56,627 nt of DNA from Clostridia bacterium (GTDB lineage: Bacteria > Bacillota > Clostridia > Oscillospirales > Acutalibacteraceae): the NCBI GenBank assembly GCA_017624735.1, contig JAGAMK010000050.1, positions 1-56,627 on the forward strand, in the 5' to 3' direction. The translations under genes and the position numbers were made by a program. Below are positions 44,396 to 52,279 of this stretch, in pieces; positions within the stretch are counted from its first letter, which is position 1, and every line of letters begins with the position of its first letter. The notes under the pieces are model-generated. The model worked only from the letters and a program-made list of their open reading frames with translations, ran no database searches and was not told where the DNA came from.

Positions 44396-45451
44396 CTAAA
44401 TACAGTAAATATTAGTGTCCCAGAATGATATATGGGGATGATGTCTGAGATGTATTTTATAGTCAGAATTTATGTTTTTAGCACGATTTATTAAATCAAA
44501 AATATCTTCGCTGCGGTGATAAACAGCCATACATAGTTTAGGCTTGTATTGTTGCAAGGTCAATTCTGCACCTTGCAACATCTCCTTTTCAGCACCCTCG
44601 ACGTCAATGTTAATGTACGTGAATTTTCCATAGTTCTCGGTAAGGTAATCAACGCAAATAGCAGGAATTTCAACACCTTTGCTCTTTGCTGAACCACCAC
44701 GACCTTTGTTGTCCTCAAAGTGTAAAGTGCAATTTTCACTCCATATTGCGTTGTTGAGCAAGGTGCAATTTTCAAGGTTTTCACAGTTGAGTTGCAACTT
44801 CTTAAAAGTTCTTTTATCAGGCTCAACTGCAACAATTTCTTCATAGCTTTCTGCATAGTGTAGGAATTCTTGAATTGTGTCACCACGGTAAGCACCAAGG
44901 TCAAGAAAACTCTCATTTCCGCTTAATTTAAGTATTTTGAAGGCTTCATCTTTATCACTTTCACAATCGAAACAATAGTCAAGATTACCCGTAATTTGAA
45001 ATTTTATAATATTCTCAAAAACTTTTTTTGATTGGTCATCACTGAGTGAATTATAAGCTTTTTCAATGTCTTCAAGATGTTTTTCTAAAAACTCTTTGTT
45101 GAAAATATTGTCACCGAAAACAGGGACGGATGGCATAATTACTCTGTGTCTTTTTGATATCGATTTAATGTTTTCTATAACATTAGATAGGGGACTAGCA
45201 AAAGCAAGAGCAATTACAAAATCACCAATTTCATTTTCAAACTGTGATACTGATTTTACTTCAAATCCGTGAAAAGTACGCTTTCTCACAAAGCCATCAC
45301 TTGCCACAACTGCATTAATTGTTATTCCAAGTTTATGAAATTCTTCAAAAACCTTATCAGCACCATTTCCTGTGCCATAAATGGCTATTGGTAGTGAAGT
45401 GTTTAGGAAAAATTCCCAAGAAGATTCAGTTTTAAGTAATTCTTCAAACAC
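44396..45451 (-). CDS. FkbM family methyltransferase
   Basis: 351 aa. An N-terminal nucleotide-binding-like segment (AIYGTGNGADKVFEEF) precedes a SAM-dependent methyltransferase domain with FLDLGAYRGDTIQEF, VAVEPDKRTFKKL and YINIDVEGAEKEML, the FkbM signature. FkbM proteins methylate hydroxyl groups of sugars and polyketides. The substrate is unknown; a sugar or envelope glycan is likely given the length and N-terminal half. GTG start with GGTGG upstream. Confidence 0.82.
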   Translation of the reverse strand: MFEELLKTESSWEFFLNTSLPIAIYGTGNGADKVFEEFHKLGITINAVVASDGFVRKRTFHGFEVKSVSQFENEIGDFVIALAFASPLSNVIENIKSISKRHRVIMPSVPVFGDNIFNKEFLEKHLEDIEKAYNSLSDDQSKKVFENIIKFQITGNLDYCFDCESDKDEAFKILKLSGNESFLDLGAYRGDTIQEFLHYAESYEEIVAVEPDKRTFKKLQLNCENLENCTLLNNAIWSENCTLHFEDNKGRGGSAKSKGVEIPAICVDYLTENYGKFTYINIDVEGAEKEMLQGAELTLQQYKPKLCMAVYHRSEDIFDLINRAKNINSDYKIHLRHHPHISFWDTNIYCI

Positions 45452-45483
45452 AATTCCACCACCTTACATGTATATTAAACAAA

Positions 45484-45512
45484 ATAATACCATATTTTTT
45501 CTTTCTTTACAA
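45484..45512 (-). promoter_or_regulatory. Promoter of the FkbM-HAD operon
   Basis: On the minus strand TTGTAA (45512-45507), 17 nt, TATTAT (45489-45484). It faces away from the EamA promoter 10 nt to the right. Confidence 0.55.
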
Positions 45513-45520
45513 TAAAACTG

Positions 45521-45549
45521 TTGACGATATTTAAACTTTGGAATAAAAT
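45521..45549 (+). promoter_or_regulatory. Promoter of the EamA transporter gene
   Basis: TTGACG (45521-45526), 17 nt, TAAAAT (45544-45549), followed by the ribosome site TTGGAG. Confidence 0.65.
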
Positions 45550-45578
45550 ATTTTCATTACATTCTTGGAGATGTTTTT

Positions 45579-46457
45579 ATGAAAAAACCATTGAATGCAA
45601 GAACAATGTTAATAGTATCAATGACAATTTTCGGTACAATCGGACTTTTTGTACGAAACATTCCCTTGCCATCAGGTGAAATTGCTCTTTATCGTGCTGC
45701 TTTAGCAGCTTCACTTATTGGCCTATTCTTGCTTATAACAAAACAAAAAATTCCATTCTCAAAAATTAAAAAAGAAATTCCACTTTTAATTTTATCAGGT
45801 GTGGCAATGGGCTTTAACTGGATTTTACTTTTTGAGGCATATAAATACACAACAGTTTCCGTTGCAACATTAAGTTATTATTTTGCACCTGTTATTGTAA
45901 CTATTGCTTGTCCCATTCTTTTTAAAGAAAAAATGGGTGCAAAACAATGGATTTGCTTTATTATGTCAACTCTTGGTATTGTTTTAATTACAGGTATCGG
46001 TGATTTAAGTCAAGGTAGCAGTCACTTAAAAGGTATTGCATTCGGACTTGGTGCAGCATCTCTTTATGCGACGGTAATTCTTGTGAATAAGTTTATTAAA
46101 AATGTTGAGGGAATCCACCGTACATTCTTGCAATTCCTTGCTGCCATAGCTGTTCTAGTGCCTTATGTATTCTTAACAGATGGCGTAAATCTAAAAACAT
46201 TGAACGGAAAAGGATGGGCATTCCTTCTTGTTATAGGTCTTATTCATACAGGTATTACATATTGTCTTTATTTCTCATCACTTAAAGAATTACCAGGGCA
46301 AAAAGCAGCAATTTTAAGTTATATTGACCCACTTGTAGCAGTGCTTATTTCTGTTGTTGTTCTTCATGAGAAAATGACAGTAATGCAGATTGTTGGTGGC
46401 TTGTTAATTCTTGGATTTACCTTGTGGAATGAGGTTTCACCTAAAAAACAAAAATAA
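45579..46457 (+). CDS. EamA family (DMT) transporter
   Basis: 292 aa with ten hydrophobic segments in two EamA repeats (each about 140 residues). The second repeat ends with SYIDPLVAVLISVVVLHEK, the typical pattern. Members export amino acids and other metabolites; no substrate can be assigned. It is followed after 14 nt by the 2Fe-2S/ASKHA gene, so the two may be co-transcribed. Confidence 0.85.
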   Translation: MKKPLNARTMLIVSMTIFGTIGLFVRNIPLPSGEIALYRAALAASLIGLFLLITKQKIPFSKIKKEIPLLILSGVAMGFNWILLFEAYKYTTVSVATLSYYFAPVIVTIACPILFKEKMGAKQWICFIMSTLGIVLITGIGDLSQGSSHLKGIAFGLGAASLYATVILVNKFIKNVEGIHRTFLQFLAAIAVLVPYVFLTDGVNLKTLNGKGWAFLLVIGLIHTGITYCLYFSSLKELPGQKAAILSYIDPLVAVLISVVVLHEKMTVMQIVGGLLILGFTLWNEVSPKKQK

Positions 46458-46471
46458 AGGATAAAATCTTT

Positions 46472-47881
46472 ATGTGTAAAATTAAAATAAATGACGAAGT
46501 TTTGTTTGCCGAAAAAGGTGAATTGCTTTCAGACATTTTAATTAGAAACGGAAAATCAGTAGAACACCCTTGTGGTGGCAGAGGAACTTGCCGAAAATGT
46601 AAGGTTTTAGTTGACGGCAGGGAAGAGTTGTCCTGCCAATATTGGGTGGTTGGAGATGTTTCCGTTTCTCTTTTTACGCAGGGTGAAATTCAGTCTGAAA
46701 CTGGTGCAGAAATAAAAGATGAGATTACTGATAATATGTGTTTTTGCCTTGATATAGGCACTACAACACTTGCGTTGGCTCTCGTTTCATTGGATACAGG
46801 AAATGTTTTAAAAGTAGAAACTTCAACCAATCCACAATGTATTTTTGGTGCAGATGTAATGACAAGAATTGATTATTGTCGTAAAAATGGCATTGAAAAG
46901 TTGCAGTCTGTATTAGTTGAAAAAATCAACGAAATGATTGATGATTTTAATATCTCGAAGCCTCTTGACATGTATGTGTCTGCTAATGTGACAATGCTTC
47001 ACACATTATTTAATGTGGATTGCTCATCAATTGGTGTATCACCATACAAAGCAGACTTCCTTGAAAGCAAAATGGAAAAAGGTGAAAACATCGGACTCAC
47101 AAAAGTTGGAAATGTGATTTCATTACCATCAATACATTCCTTTGTGGGTGCAGATATAGTTGCAGGAATGAATTATATAGGTTTTCCTGCAAATGAAAAA
47201 TATAATCTTTTGGTTGATTTGGGTACTAATGCAGAAATCGTGCTATATTCAAAGAATTCTGCAATTTGCACTTCTGCTGCAGCAGGACCATGTTTTGAGG
47301 GCGCAAACATTTCTTGTGGTATGAGTGCAACGGATGGTGCTATTTATAGATTTAGTCGAAAAAATGGTCAAATTGAAATAGATACCATAAACAAAAAAAG
47401 TCCCAAAGGTATTTGTGGGACAGGACTTGTTGATATTGTTGCAGATTTTTTAAATAACGAAATTGACGAAACAGGATTTATGGAAGAAGATTTTAGAATC
47501 TATGGAAATATATCACTTAATCAAGCCGATGTACGTCAGTTCCAACTTGCTAAATCTGCTGTTTATTCGGGAATTATCACACTGATTAACCTTGAAAAAA
47601 TAGATTTTGACCGGATAGATAAACTATATATTTCAGGTGGATTTTCTGCAAAAATCAACATTGAAAATGCAGTAAAAGTTGGATTATTACCAAGAAGATT
47701 AAAAGAAAAATGTATAGCAATTAATAACAGTAGTCTGTTAGGTACTGTAAAATTTGCCTATGAAAAAAACAACTTAAATTCCTATGTGGAAAATACTGAA
47801 TATGTTGATTTATCAACGAATTTAGACTTTTCAGAGCAATTTATGAAGAGTATGCTGTTCGGCAGTGAAAGTGATGAGTAA
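46472..47881 (+). CDS. 2Fe-2S/ASKHA-domain corrinoid-protein activator-like (DUF4445)
   Basis: 469 aa. An N-terminal plant-type 2Fe-2S ferredoxin domain has Cys34, Cys40, Cys43 and Cys55 (HPCGGRGTCRKCKV). An ASKHA ATPase-fold domain follows, with CLDIGTTTLALALV, LLVDLGTNAEIVL, GICGTGLVDIV and YISGGFSAKINIENAV. RamA- and RACE-type proteins with this build use ATP to reduce and reactivate cob(II)alamin in corrinoid methyltransferases. This copy is shorter than RamA, lacking a C-terminal ferredoxin domain. No corrinoid protein is in view. Confidence 0.82.
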   Translation: MCKIKINDEVLFAEKGELLSDILIRNGKSVEHPCGGRGTCRKCKVLVDGREELSCQYWVVGDVSVSLFTQGEIQSETGAEIKDEITDNMCFCLDIGTTTLALALVSLDTGNVLKVETSTNPQCIFGADVMTRIDYCRKNGIEKLQSVLVEKINEMIDDFNISKPLDMYVSANVTMLHTLFNVDCSSIGVSPYKADFLESKMEKGENIGLTKVGNVISLPSIHSFVGADIVAGMNYIGFPANEKYNLLVDLGTNAEIVLYSKNSAICTSAAAGPCFEGANISCGMSATDGAIYRFSRKNGQIEIDTINKKSPKGICGTGLVDIVADFLNNEIDETGFMEEDFRIYGNISLNQADVRQFQLAKSAVYSGIITLINLEKIDFDRIDKLYISGGFSAKINIENAVKVGLLPRRLKEKCIAINNSSLLGTVKFAYEKNNLNSYVENTEYVDLSTNLDFSEQFMKSMLFGSESDE

Positions 47882-47960
47882 AGTAGCAGATGTAACAGGT
47901 GCAAGTTCAGGACTTGGCAGACATAGTGCAATAGCACTATTAAAAAGAGTGTTGCAGTAA
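47874..47960 (+). pseudogene. Remnant of a short-chain dehydrogenase gene
   Basis: An ATG overlapping the stop of the ASKHA gene opens a 28-codon frame that reads like the start of an SDR: a beta strand then TGASSGLGR, the TGxxxGxG cofactor motif, and SAIAL. It stops after LLKRVLQ, just before the terminator. Intact SDRs are about 250 residues, so about 90 percent of the gene is gone. Translation could still occur, but the peptide cannot be a dehydrogenase. Confidence 0.65.
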
Positions 47961-47963
47961 TTA

Positions 47964-47991
47964 AAAAAGTGAGGTTTTAGCCTCACTTTTT
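47964..47991. terminator. Bidirectional terminator between the SDR remnant and nhaC
   Basis: An 11-bp stem AAAAAGTGAGG/CCTCACTTTTT with a 6-nt loop, T-rich on both strands. It overlaps the nhaC stop codon at 47983. Confidence 0.85.
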
Positions 47992-49293
47992 CTTTTCAGG
48001 AATTAAGAATATAAACACAAGTGAACTTGTAAGGAGCATCATTGGGTAGAAAAGATGTGAAATTATTTGGAATGCAGTCAATTCATAACCAAGAGTGTTA
48101 ACTACGGAAAGTGCTACAAGAATCTGTGCACCATAGGGGAGAATACCCTGGAAGATACATGAATAAGTGTCAAGAATTGATGCTGTTTTTCTTGGAGAAA
48201 TATCAAAATCCTTTGCCATTTCACTGGCAATTGGGTTAGCCATAACGATAGCCACCGTGTTATTTGCAGTAGCGATGTCCATAAGACCAACTAAAAGACC
48301 AATACCAAGTTGACCACTCTTTTTACCCTTGAAAACGCGTTTTATTCCATTAAGTAATGCTTCAAAACCACCGTTATGTTTTATTAAGCCACAAAGCGCA
48401 GCAACGAGAATAGCCACCATTGATGTTTCAAACATTCCGGCTGCACCTGCACCCATTCCAGAAAGTAGGTCTGGGAATGTTACAGAGCCTGTTACAAGCA
48501 TGATAATACTACCCGAAAGAATGCCTATCATAAGTGTTACAAATACGTTGATTCCGATAATTCCACTTAACAGAACAAGAATATATGGAATAATCTGAAT
48601 TAAATCGTAATCCTTAGTAATTCCAGTTGAAATCTCTGCATTGAAAGATAAAGCAAGGATTAGTCCAAAAGTAACAATAGCAGCAGGAATAACTATCGCA
48701 ATATTAGTACGGAATTTGTCTTTCATTTTACAACCCTGACCGTTACAAGCAGCAATAGTCGTGTCAGAAATAAAGGAAAGATTATCACCAAACATAGCAC
48801 CACCAACAACCGTGCCAACACAAAGGGGGAGCGAGAATCCTGAACCTTCTGAGATTGCAACAGCAATTGGAGTTATGAGTGTAATTGTACCAACGGATGT
48901 ACCCATTGCAGTTGAAACAAAACAACTGATAATAAAAAGGACGACAACTGCAAATCGTGGGGGAGTGATTGAAAGCATAAAGTATGCAACACTTTCAGCA
49001 GAATCTCTGCCAACAACTCCTACGAAAATACCTGCAAGCATGAAAATAATGAGCATCGTTATGATGTTTTTATCGCCAACACCCTGTCCCATAATCTCAA
49101 ACTTTTTGTCAAGGGAAACACCCTTTGTTTGAAGTACAGCGACGAATAATGCAACAAGAAAGGCAACTACAACAGGAACGTTGTAAAAGCCCATGGGAAT
49201 TTTCATAACATATTCAAAAACGATACCCAGTGTAAGATAGAAAACAACAAATACTCCAATTGGAATGAGTGCCAACGCGTTAGATTTTTTCAT
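47983..49293 (-). CDS. Na+/H+ antiporter NhaC family protein
   Basis: 436 aa with about 11 hydrophobic segments. The conserved GVVGRDSAESVAYFMLSI, the GTSVGTITLITPIAVAI loop and the region GGAMFGDNLSFISDTTIAA fit the NhaC family (Na+/H+ or substrate/H+ exchange at the plasma membrane). NhaC relatives also include malate/lactate and amine-compound antiporters, so the ion pair is not certain. It follows tRNA-Trp on the same strand and may be read partly by read-through of that terminator. Confidence 0.85.
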   Translation of the reverse strand: MKKSNALALIPIGVFVVFYLTLGIVFEYVMKIPMGFYNVPVVVAFLVALFVAVLQTKGVSLDKKFEIMGQGVGDKNIITMLIIFMLAGIFVGVVGRDSAESVAYFMLSITPPRFAVVVLFIISCFVSTAMGTSVGTITLITPIAVAISEGSGFSLPLCVGTVVGGAMFGDNLSFISDTTIAACNGQGCKMKDKFRTNIAIVIPAAIVTFGLILALSFNAEISTGITKDYDLIQIIPYILVLLSGIIGINVFVTLMIGILSGSIIMLVTGSVTFPDLLSGMGAGAAGMFETSMVAILVAALCGLIKHNGGFEALLNGIKRVFKGKKSGQLGIGLLVGLMDIATANNTVAIVMANPIASEMAKDFDISPRKTASILDTYSCIFQGILPYGAQILVALSVVNTLGYELTAFQIISHLFYPMMLLTSSLVFIFLIPEKKK

Positions 49294-49315
49294 TTTAAAA
49301 CTCTCTTTCTTTTAA

Positions 49316-49353
49316 TAAAAAATCACCTACTAAAACAATAGCAGGTGATTTTT
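49316..49353 (-). terminator. Terminator of tRNA-Trp
   Basis: AAAAATCACCT (49353-49343, minus strand) pairs with AGGTGATTTTT (49328-49318), followed by a T-rich tail. The 15 bases AAAAATCACCTACTA on the plus strand recur at 50074-50088. Confidence 0.8.
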
Positions 49354-49428
49354 GGCAGGGGCAGTAGGATTCGAACCCACGGCACGTGGTTTTGGAGACC
49401 ACTGCTCTACCAACTGAGCTATACCCCT
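49353..49428 (-). tRNA. tRNA-Trp (anticodon CCA)
   Basis: 76 nt with an encoded 3' CCA. The acceptor stem AGGGGTA pairs with TGCCCCT. The D loop contains AGTTGG, the anticodon loop CTCCAAA carries CCA, and the T arm has GGGTTCGAATCC. The discriminator base is G, as expected for bacterial tRNA-Trp. It has a consensus promoter about 45 nt upstream and its own terminator. Confidence 0.96.
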
Positions 49429-49473
49429 ATATTTATTTGTCGGATTAACTTTCTCTGTTTCAAATCCTAAAAC

Positions 49474-49502
49474 ATTATACACAGTACTTATTGTTTTGTC
49501 AA
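49474..49502 (-). promoter_or_regulatory. Consensus promoter of tRNA-Trp
   Basis: On the minus strand TTGACA (49502-49497), 17 nt, TATAAT (49479-49474): a perfect sigma-A consensus. Confidence 0.85.
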
Positions 49503-49533
49503 GGAGTATTTTTATTTTATTTAATCAAAAGTT

Positions 49534-49561
49534 AAAGCCAACAGCATTTACCATTGGCTTT
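49534..49561 (-). terminator. Probable terminator of panD
   Basis: An 8-bp stem AAAGCCAA/TTGGCTTT (49554-49561 with 49534-49541) after panD. The T tail is short. Confidence 0.55.
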
Positions 49562-49591
49562 TCACATCATATTAGAGAATAATTTCTCCTA

Positions 49592-49975
49592 TTATTTTAT
49601 TTCACCATGTTTTTCGTAATTAACAACTTCAGCAATTTCGTTTTTGTCGTTAACAAAAACAACTTTTGGGAAGTGAGTTTCGTTTTCCTCGGGAGTCATC
49701 TGAACATAAGCCATAATTATAACTTTATCTCCAACTTCAACACACTTTGCTGCTGCACCATTAAGACAAATACAACCGCTGTTTTCCTCACCTGCGATTA
49801 TATAGGTCTCAAATCTATTACCATTATCAATATCAGCTATTTGTACTTTTTCGTATTCAAGCAGTCCAGCCGCATCCATAAGTGCTTTGTCAATTGTGAT
49901 GCTTCCCACGTAATTCAATTCCGCCTGGGTCACAGTAGCACGATGAATTTTGCTTTTTAACATTGTAAGATACAT
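49592..49975 (-). CDS. panD: Aspartate 1-decarboxylase
   Basis: 127 aa from the ATG at 49975, preceded by GAGGTG. With this start the self-cleavage site falls at Gly24-Ser25 (NYVGSITID), the same numbering as E. coli PanD. Cleavage makes the pyruvoyl cofactor that decarboxylates aspartate to beta-alanine for pantothenate and coenzyme A, and so for the phosphopantetheine arms of the carrier proteins nearby. No other pantothenate genes are present. Single gene with its own promoter. Confidence 0.95.
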   Translation of the reverse strand: MYLTMLKSKIHRATVTQAELNYVGSITIDKALMDAAGLLEYEKVQIADIDNGNRFETYIIAGEENSGCICLNGAAAKCVEVGDKVIIMAYVQMTPEENETHFPKVVFVNDKNEIAEVVNYEKHGEIK

Positions 49976-50028
49976 TTCACACCTCATATATGTAAAAACA
50001 AATAATTTGTCTTTTTATGTCATAGAGC

Positions 50029-50057
50029 ATTATATCACACTATTTTCTAGAATACAA
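50029..50057 (-). promoter_or_regulatory. Promoter of panD
   Basis: On the minus strand TTGTAT (50057-50052), 17 nt, TATAAT (50034-50029). Confidence 0.65.
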
Positions 50058-50072
50058 GAGTTGTGTTAACTG

Positions 50073-50103
50073 TAAAAATCACCTACTATTAAGTGAGTGA
50101 TTT
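50073..50103 (-). terminator. Terminator of the ligase/carrier operon
   Basis: AAATCAC (50103-50097, minus) pairs with GTGATTT (50082-50076) with an imperfect inner stem, followed by five T. One arm is a near copy of the tRNA-Trp terminator. Confidence 0.6.
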
Positions 50104-50107
50104 GAAC

Positions 50108-50332
50108 TTATATATTTTTTTCAAGGAATTTTACAACGTCGCCAACTGTTTTAATCTTCTTAACAACAGAATTTGGAATGTCCACATCAAACTCATCTTC
50201 AAGAGCACAAATAAGTTGAATAAAGCTCAATGAAGTGAAATCAAAATTCTTATCAAGTCTTGTTTTTTCTGTAAAATCAAGGTCTTCTCTGCCTGTTACT
50301 TCTGAAAAAACTTTTTCAATTCTTTTAACCAT
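50108..50332 (-). CDS. Acyl carrier protein of the NRPS locus
   Basis: 74 aa. The phosphopantetheine serine is in FDFTSLSFIQL (most likely Ser34), followed by the acidic helix EDEFDVDIPN. It starts 3 nt after the stop of the acyl-AMP ligase, so the two are translationally tied. It probably accepts the fatty acyl group from that ligase and presents it to the starter condensation domain of the divergent NRPS. Confidence 0.87.
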   Translation of the reverse strand: MVKRIEKVFSEVTGREDLDFTEKTRLDKNFDFTSLSFIQLICALEDEFDVDIPNSVVKKIKTVGDVVKFLEKNI

Positions 50333-50335
50333 AAC

Positions 50336-52054
50336 TTAACCCTTCTTTTCGTTCATATCCGCAGTAATTTTTTTGAAATTAATCTTTCCCATCGCAGTTC
50401 TTGGCAATTCTGCCTGGAATATAACATCCCTTGGCATTGCAAATTCTGCAACATTGTTTTTACAAGTTTCAAGAATTCTTTCACGCAGAGCTTCTAAATC
50501 CATATCCATTGATACAGGCTGAACAACAGCCACGATTCTTTGACCCACACTACGGTCCTCAATGCCTATTACACAGCTTACAGCAACACCATTACAACCA
50601 TTTATTACTTCTTCAATCTGTGTAGGATAAATGTTGTAACCTGCTGAAATAATCATCTTGCAGTGTCTTTGACGATAGTATAAATATCCGTCCTCATCCA
50701 TACACCCAATATCGCCTGTGTGAAGCCATTTCTCGCCATCCTCATGCACTTGTAATGCGAGATTTGTTTCAACTTCGTTCTTGTAATAACCCTTCATCAA
50801 AGTAGGTCCGGTAATACAAATTTCGCCATCTTCACCACGAGGAACTTCATTATGAGTACCAAACTCACAAATCTTGATTTTATTATCAGGGAGAGGTAGT
50901 CCGGTACTGCCATATTTATGACCGAAGAATGGGCTGATGCAAGCAGCAGAAAGGCACTCTGTAAGACCATAAGCCTCTGTCATTTGCTCAGACGAGCCAC
51001 CGTTTTTCAAATATTTATTCATTCGTTTATGGAGTTTGTCGCTCATTTTATCTCCTGAAAAGGCAACCATTTCAAGGAAGGATAAATCTTGCTTTTCAAT
51101 TTCTTCTGAACGAGAAAGTGCTTCGAATAAAGCGGGAACAGCATAAACGTGATTGATTTTGTTCTTGAAAATCAACTTTGTACAAGCTTTAAAATCAAAT
51201 TTTGGAACAAGGAAAACCTGCATGCCGAAATATAACATAACATGCATACACATGGCAAGTCCAAAACCGTGGAAAACAGGCATAAGTGCTAATGCCTTTT
51301 TACCTGCAGCTTCTTTTGTGTTATCACGTTTAATTTCTTCTGCTTGTATAGCCATGCAGTTGAAAGCACGATTATGAATCATAACTCCTTTTGGAATTCC
51401 TGTTGTACCACCACTGTATAGAATAGCAGCAATATCGTCACCCTTGCCATCGTCAACAGGAAGTGATTCTTTTCTGTTTTTGCCAGTTTTAAGGAAATCA
51501 TTCCAATAAATGATGTTATGGTTTGGATTGAACTTCAAATCCAATTTATTCTTCATCAAATAAAGTGGCTTGAGATAAAAGGGGAGAGCATCTGCTATAC
51601 GAGCTAATACCATAACAGGTTTTTGTGATGTTTCCCATTCTATATCTGCAAGTTTTGGATAAAGCATATCAAATGTGATAATCGCTTTACTGTCAACGTG
51701 TTCAACAAATTTTTTTATCTCATTTGCAGAGAGTAATGGGTGAATCATATTTGCAACTGCACCCATACGATTAATTGCGTAAACAGAAATGAGTGCTTGT
51801 GGAGTGTTAGGTGCAACAACTGATACGAAATCACCTTTTTTTACACCGCTTGCCAGTAATGCTTGTGCAACAGTCTCGATAGTTTCAATCATCTGTGCAA
51901 AAGTTATTTTTTTGTTATTGAAATTAAGAGCATAGTAATCAGGATATTTTTCTGCAGTTTCTTTTAAAAGGGAAACCACAGAAAACTCTGGATATTCAGG
52001 TCTGAAATTTTCAGGCGAGTGATTTTCACTCCAGATATTTCTTTCTCTTGTCAT
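50336..52054 (-). CDS. Acyl-AMP ligase (fatty acyl starter loading)
   Basis: 572 aa, ANL superfamily of the long-chain acyl-CoA synthetase/fatty acyl-AMP ligase branch. Motifs: ILYSGGTTGIPKG (about 212-223), YGLTECLSAAC, a HTGDIGCMDEDGYLYY hinge and GYNIYPTQIEEVI, then the catalytic lysine in TAMGKINF. With a carrier protein directly downstream and an NRPS divergent, it most likely activates a fatty acid and loads it on that carrier. I see no large insertion to separate FAAL from CoA ligase with certainty. Confidence 0.85.
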   Translation of the reverse strand: MTRERNIWSENHSPENFRPEYPEFSVVSLLKETAEKYPDYYALNFNNKKITFAQMIETIETVAQALLASGVKKGDFVSVVAPNTPQALISVYAINRMGAVANMIHPLLSANEIKKFVEHVDSKAIITFDMLYPKLADIEWETSQKPVMVLARIADALPFYLKPLYLMKNKLDLKFNPNHNIIYWNDFLKTGKNRKESLPVDDGKGDDIAAILYSGGTTGIPKGVMIHNRAFNCMAIQAEEIKRDNTKEAAGKKALALMPVFHGFGLAMCMHVMLYFGMQVFLVPKFDFKACTKLIFKNKINHVYAVPALFEALSRSEEIEKQDLSFLEMVAFSGDKMSDKLHKRMNKYLKNGGSSEQMTEAYGLTECLSAACISPFFGHKYGSTGLPLPDNKIKICEFGTHNEVPRGEDGEICITGPTLMKGYYKNEVETNLALQVHEDGEKWLHTGDIGCMDEDGYLYYRQRHCKMIISAGYNIYPTQIEEVINGCNGVAVSCVIGIEDRSVGQRIVAVVQPVSMDMDLEALRERILETCKNNVAEFAMPRDVIFQAELPRTAMGKINFKKITADMNEKKG

Positions 52055-52105
52055 TTTAAATCTCCATGTTTTTCATAATCAAAAGACTATATATTTTCAT
52101 TCTAA

Positions 52106-52134
52106 ATTATACTGAAAATTTCTGTAAATTTCAA
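52106..52134 (-). promoter_or_regulatory. Promoter of the ligase/carrier operon
   Basis: On the minus strand TTGAAA (52134-52129), 17 nt, TATAAT (52111-52106). Confidence 0.7.
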
Positions 52135-52178
52135 GGGTTTTTGGATAAATGTACATCTCTATTTATTGCCTGTTTTTC

Positions 52179-52207
52179 TTGACAATATGTATTATTATAT
52201 ATATAAT
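52179..52207 (+). promoter_or_regulatory. Perfect consensus promoter of the NRPS gene
   Basis: TTGACA (52179-52184), 17 nt, TATAAT (52202-52207). The spacer is AT-rich. The leader of about 65 nt ends in the ribosome site GAGGAGA. It is back-to-back with the ligase promoter, 45 nt away. Confidence 0.85.
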
Positions 52208-52279
52208 TAACTTAACTATAGCATTTATATAATAGGCGTGTTATGTGCAAAAAATATATTACTTCGAGGAGAATCTAAA

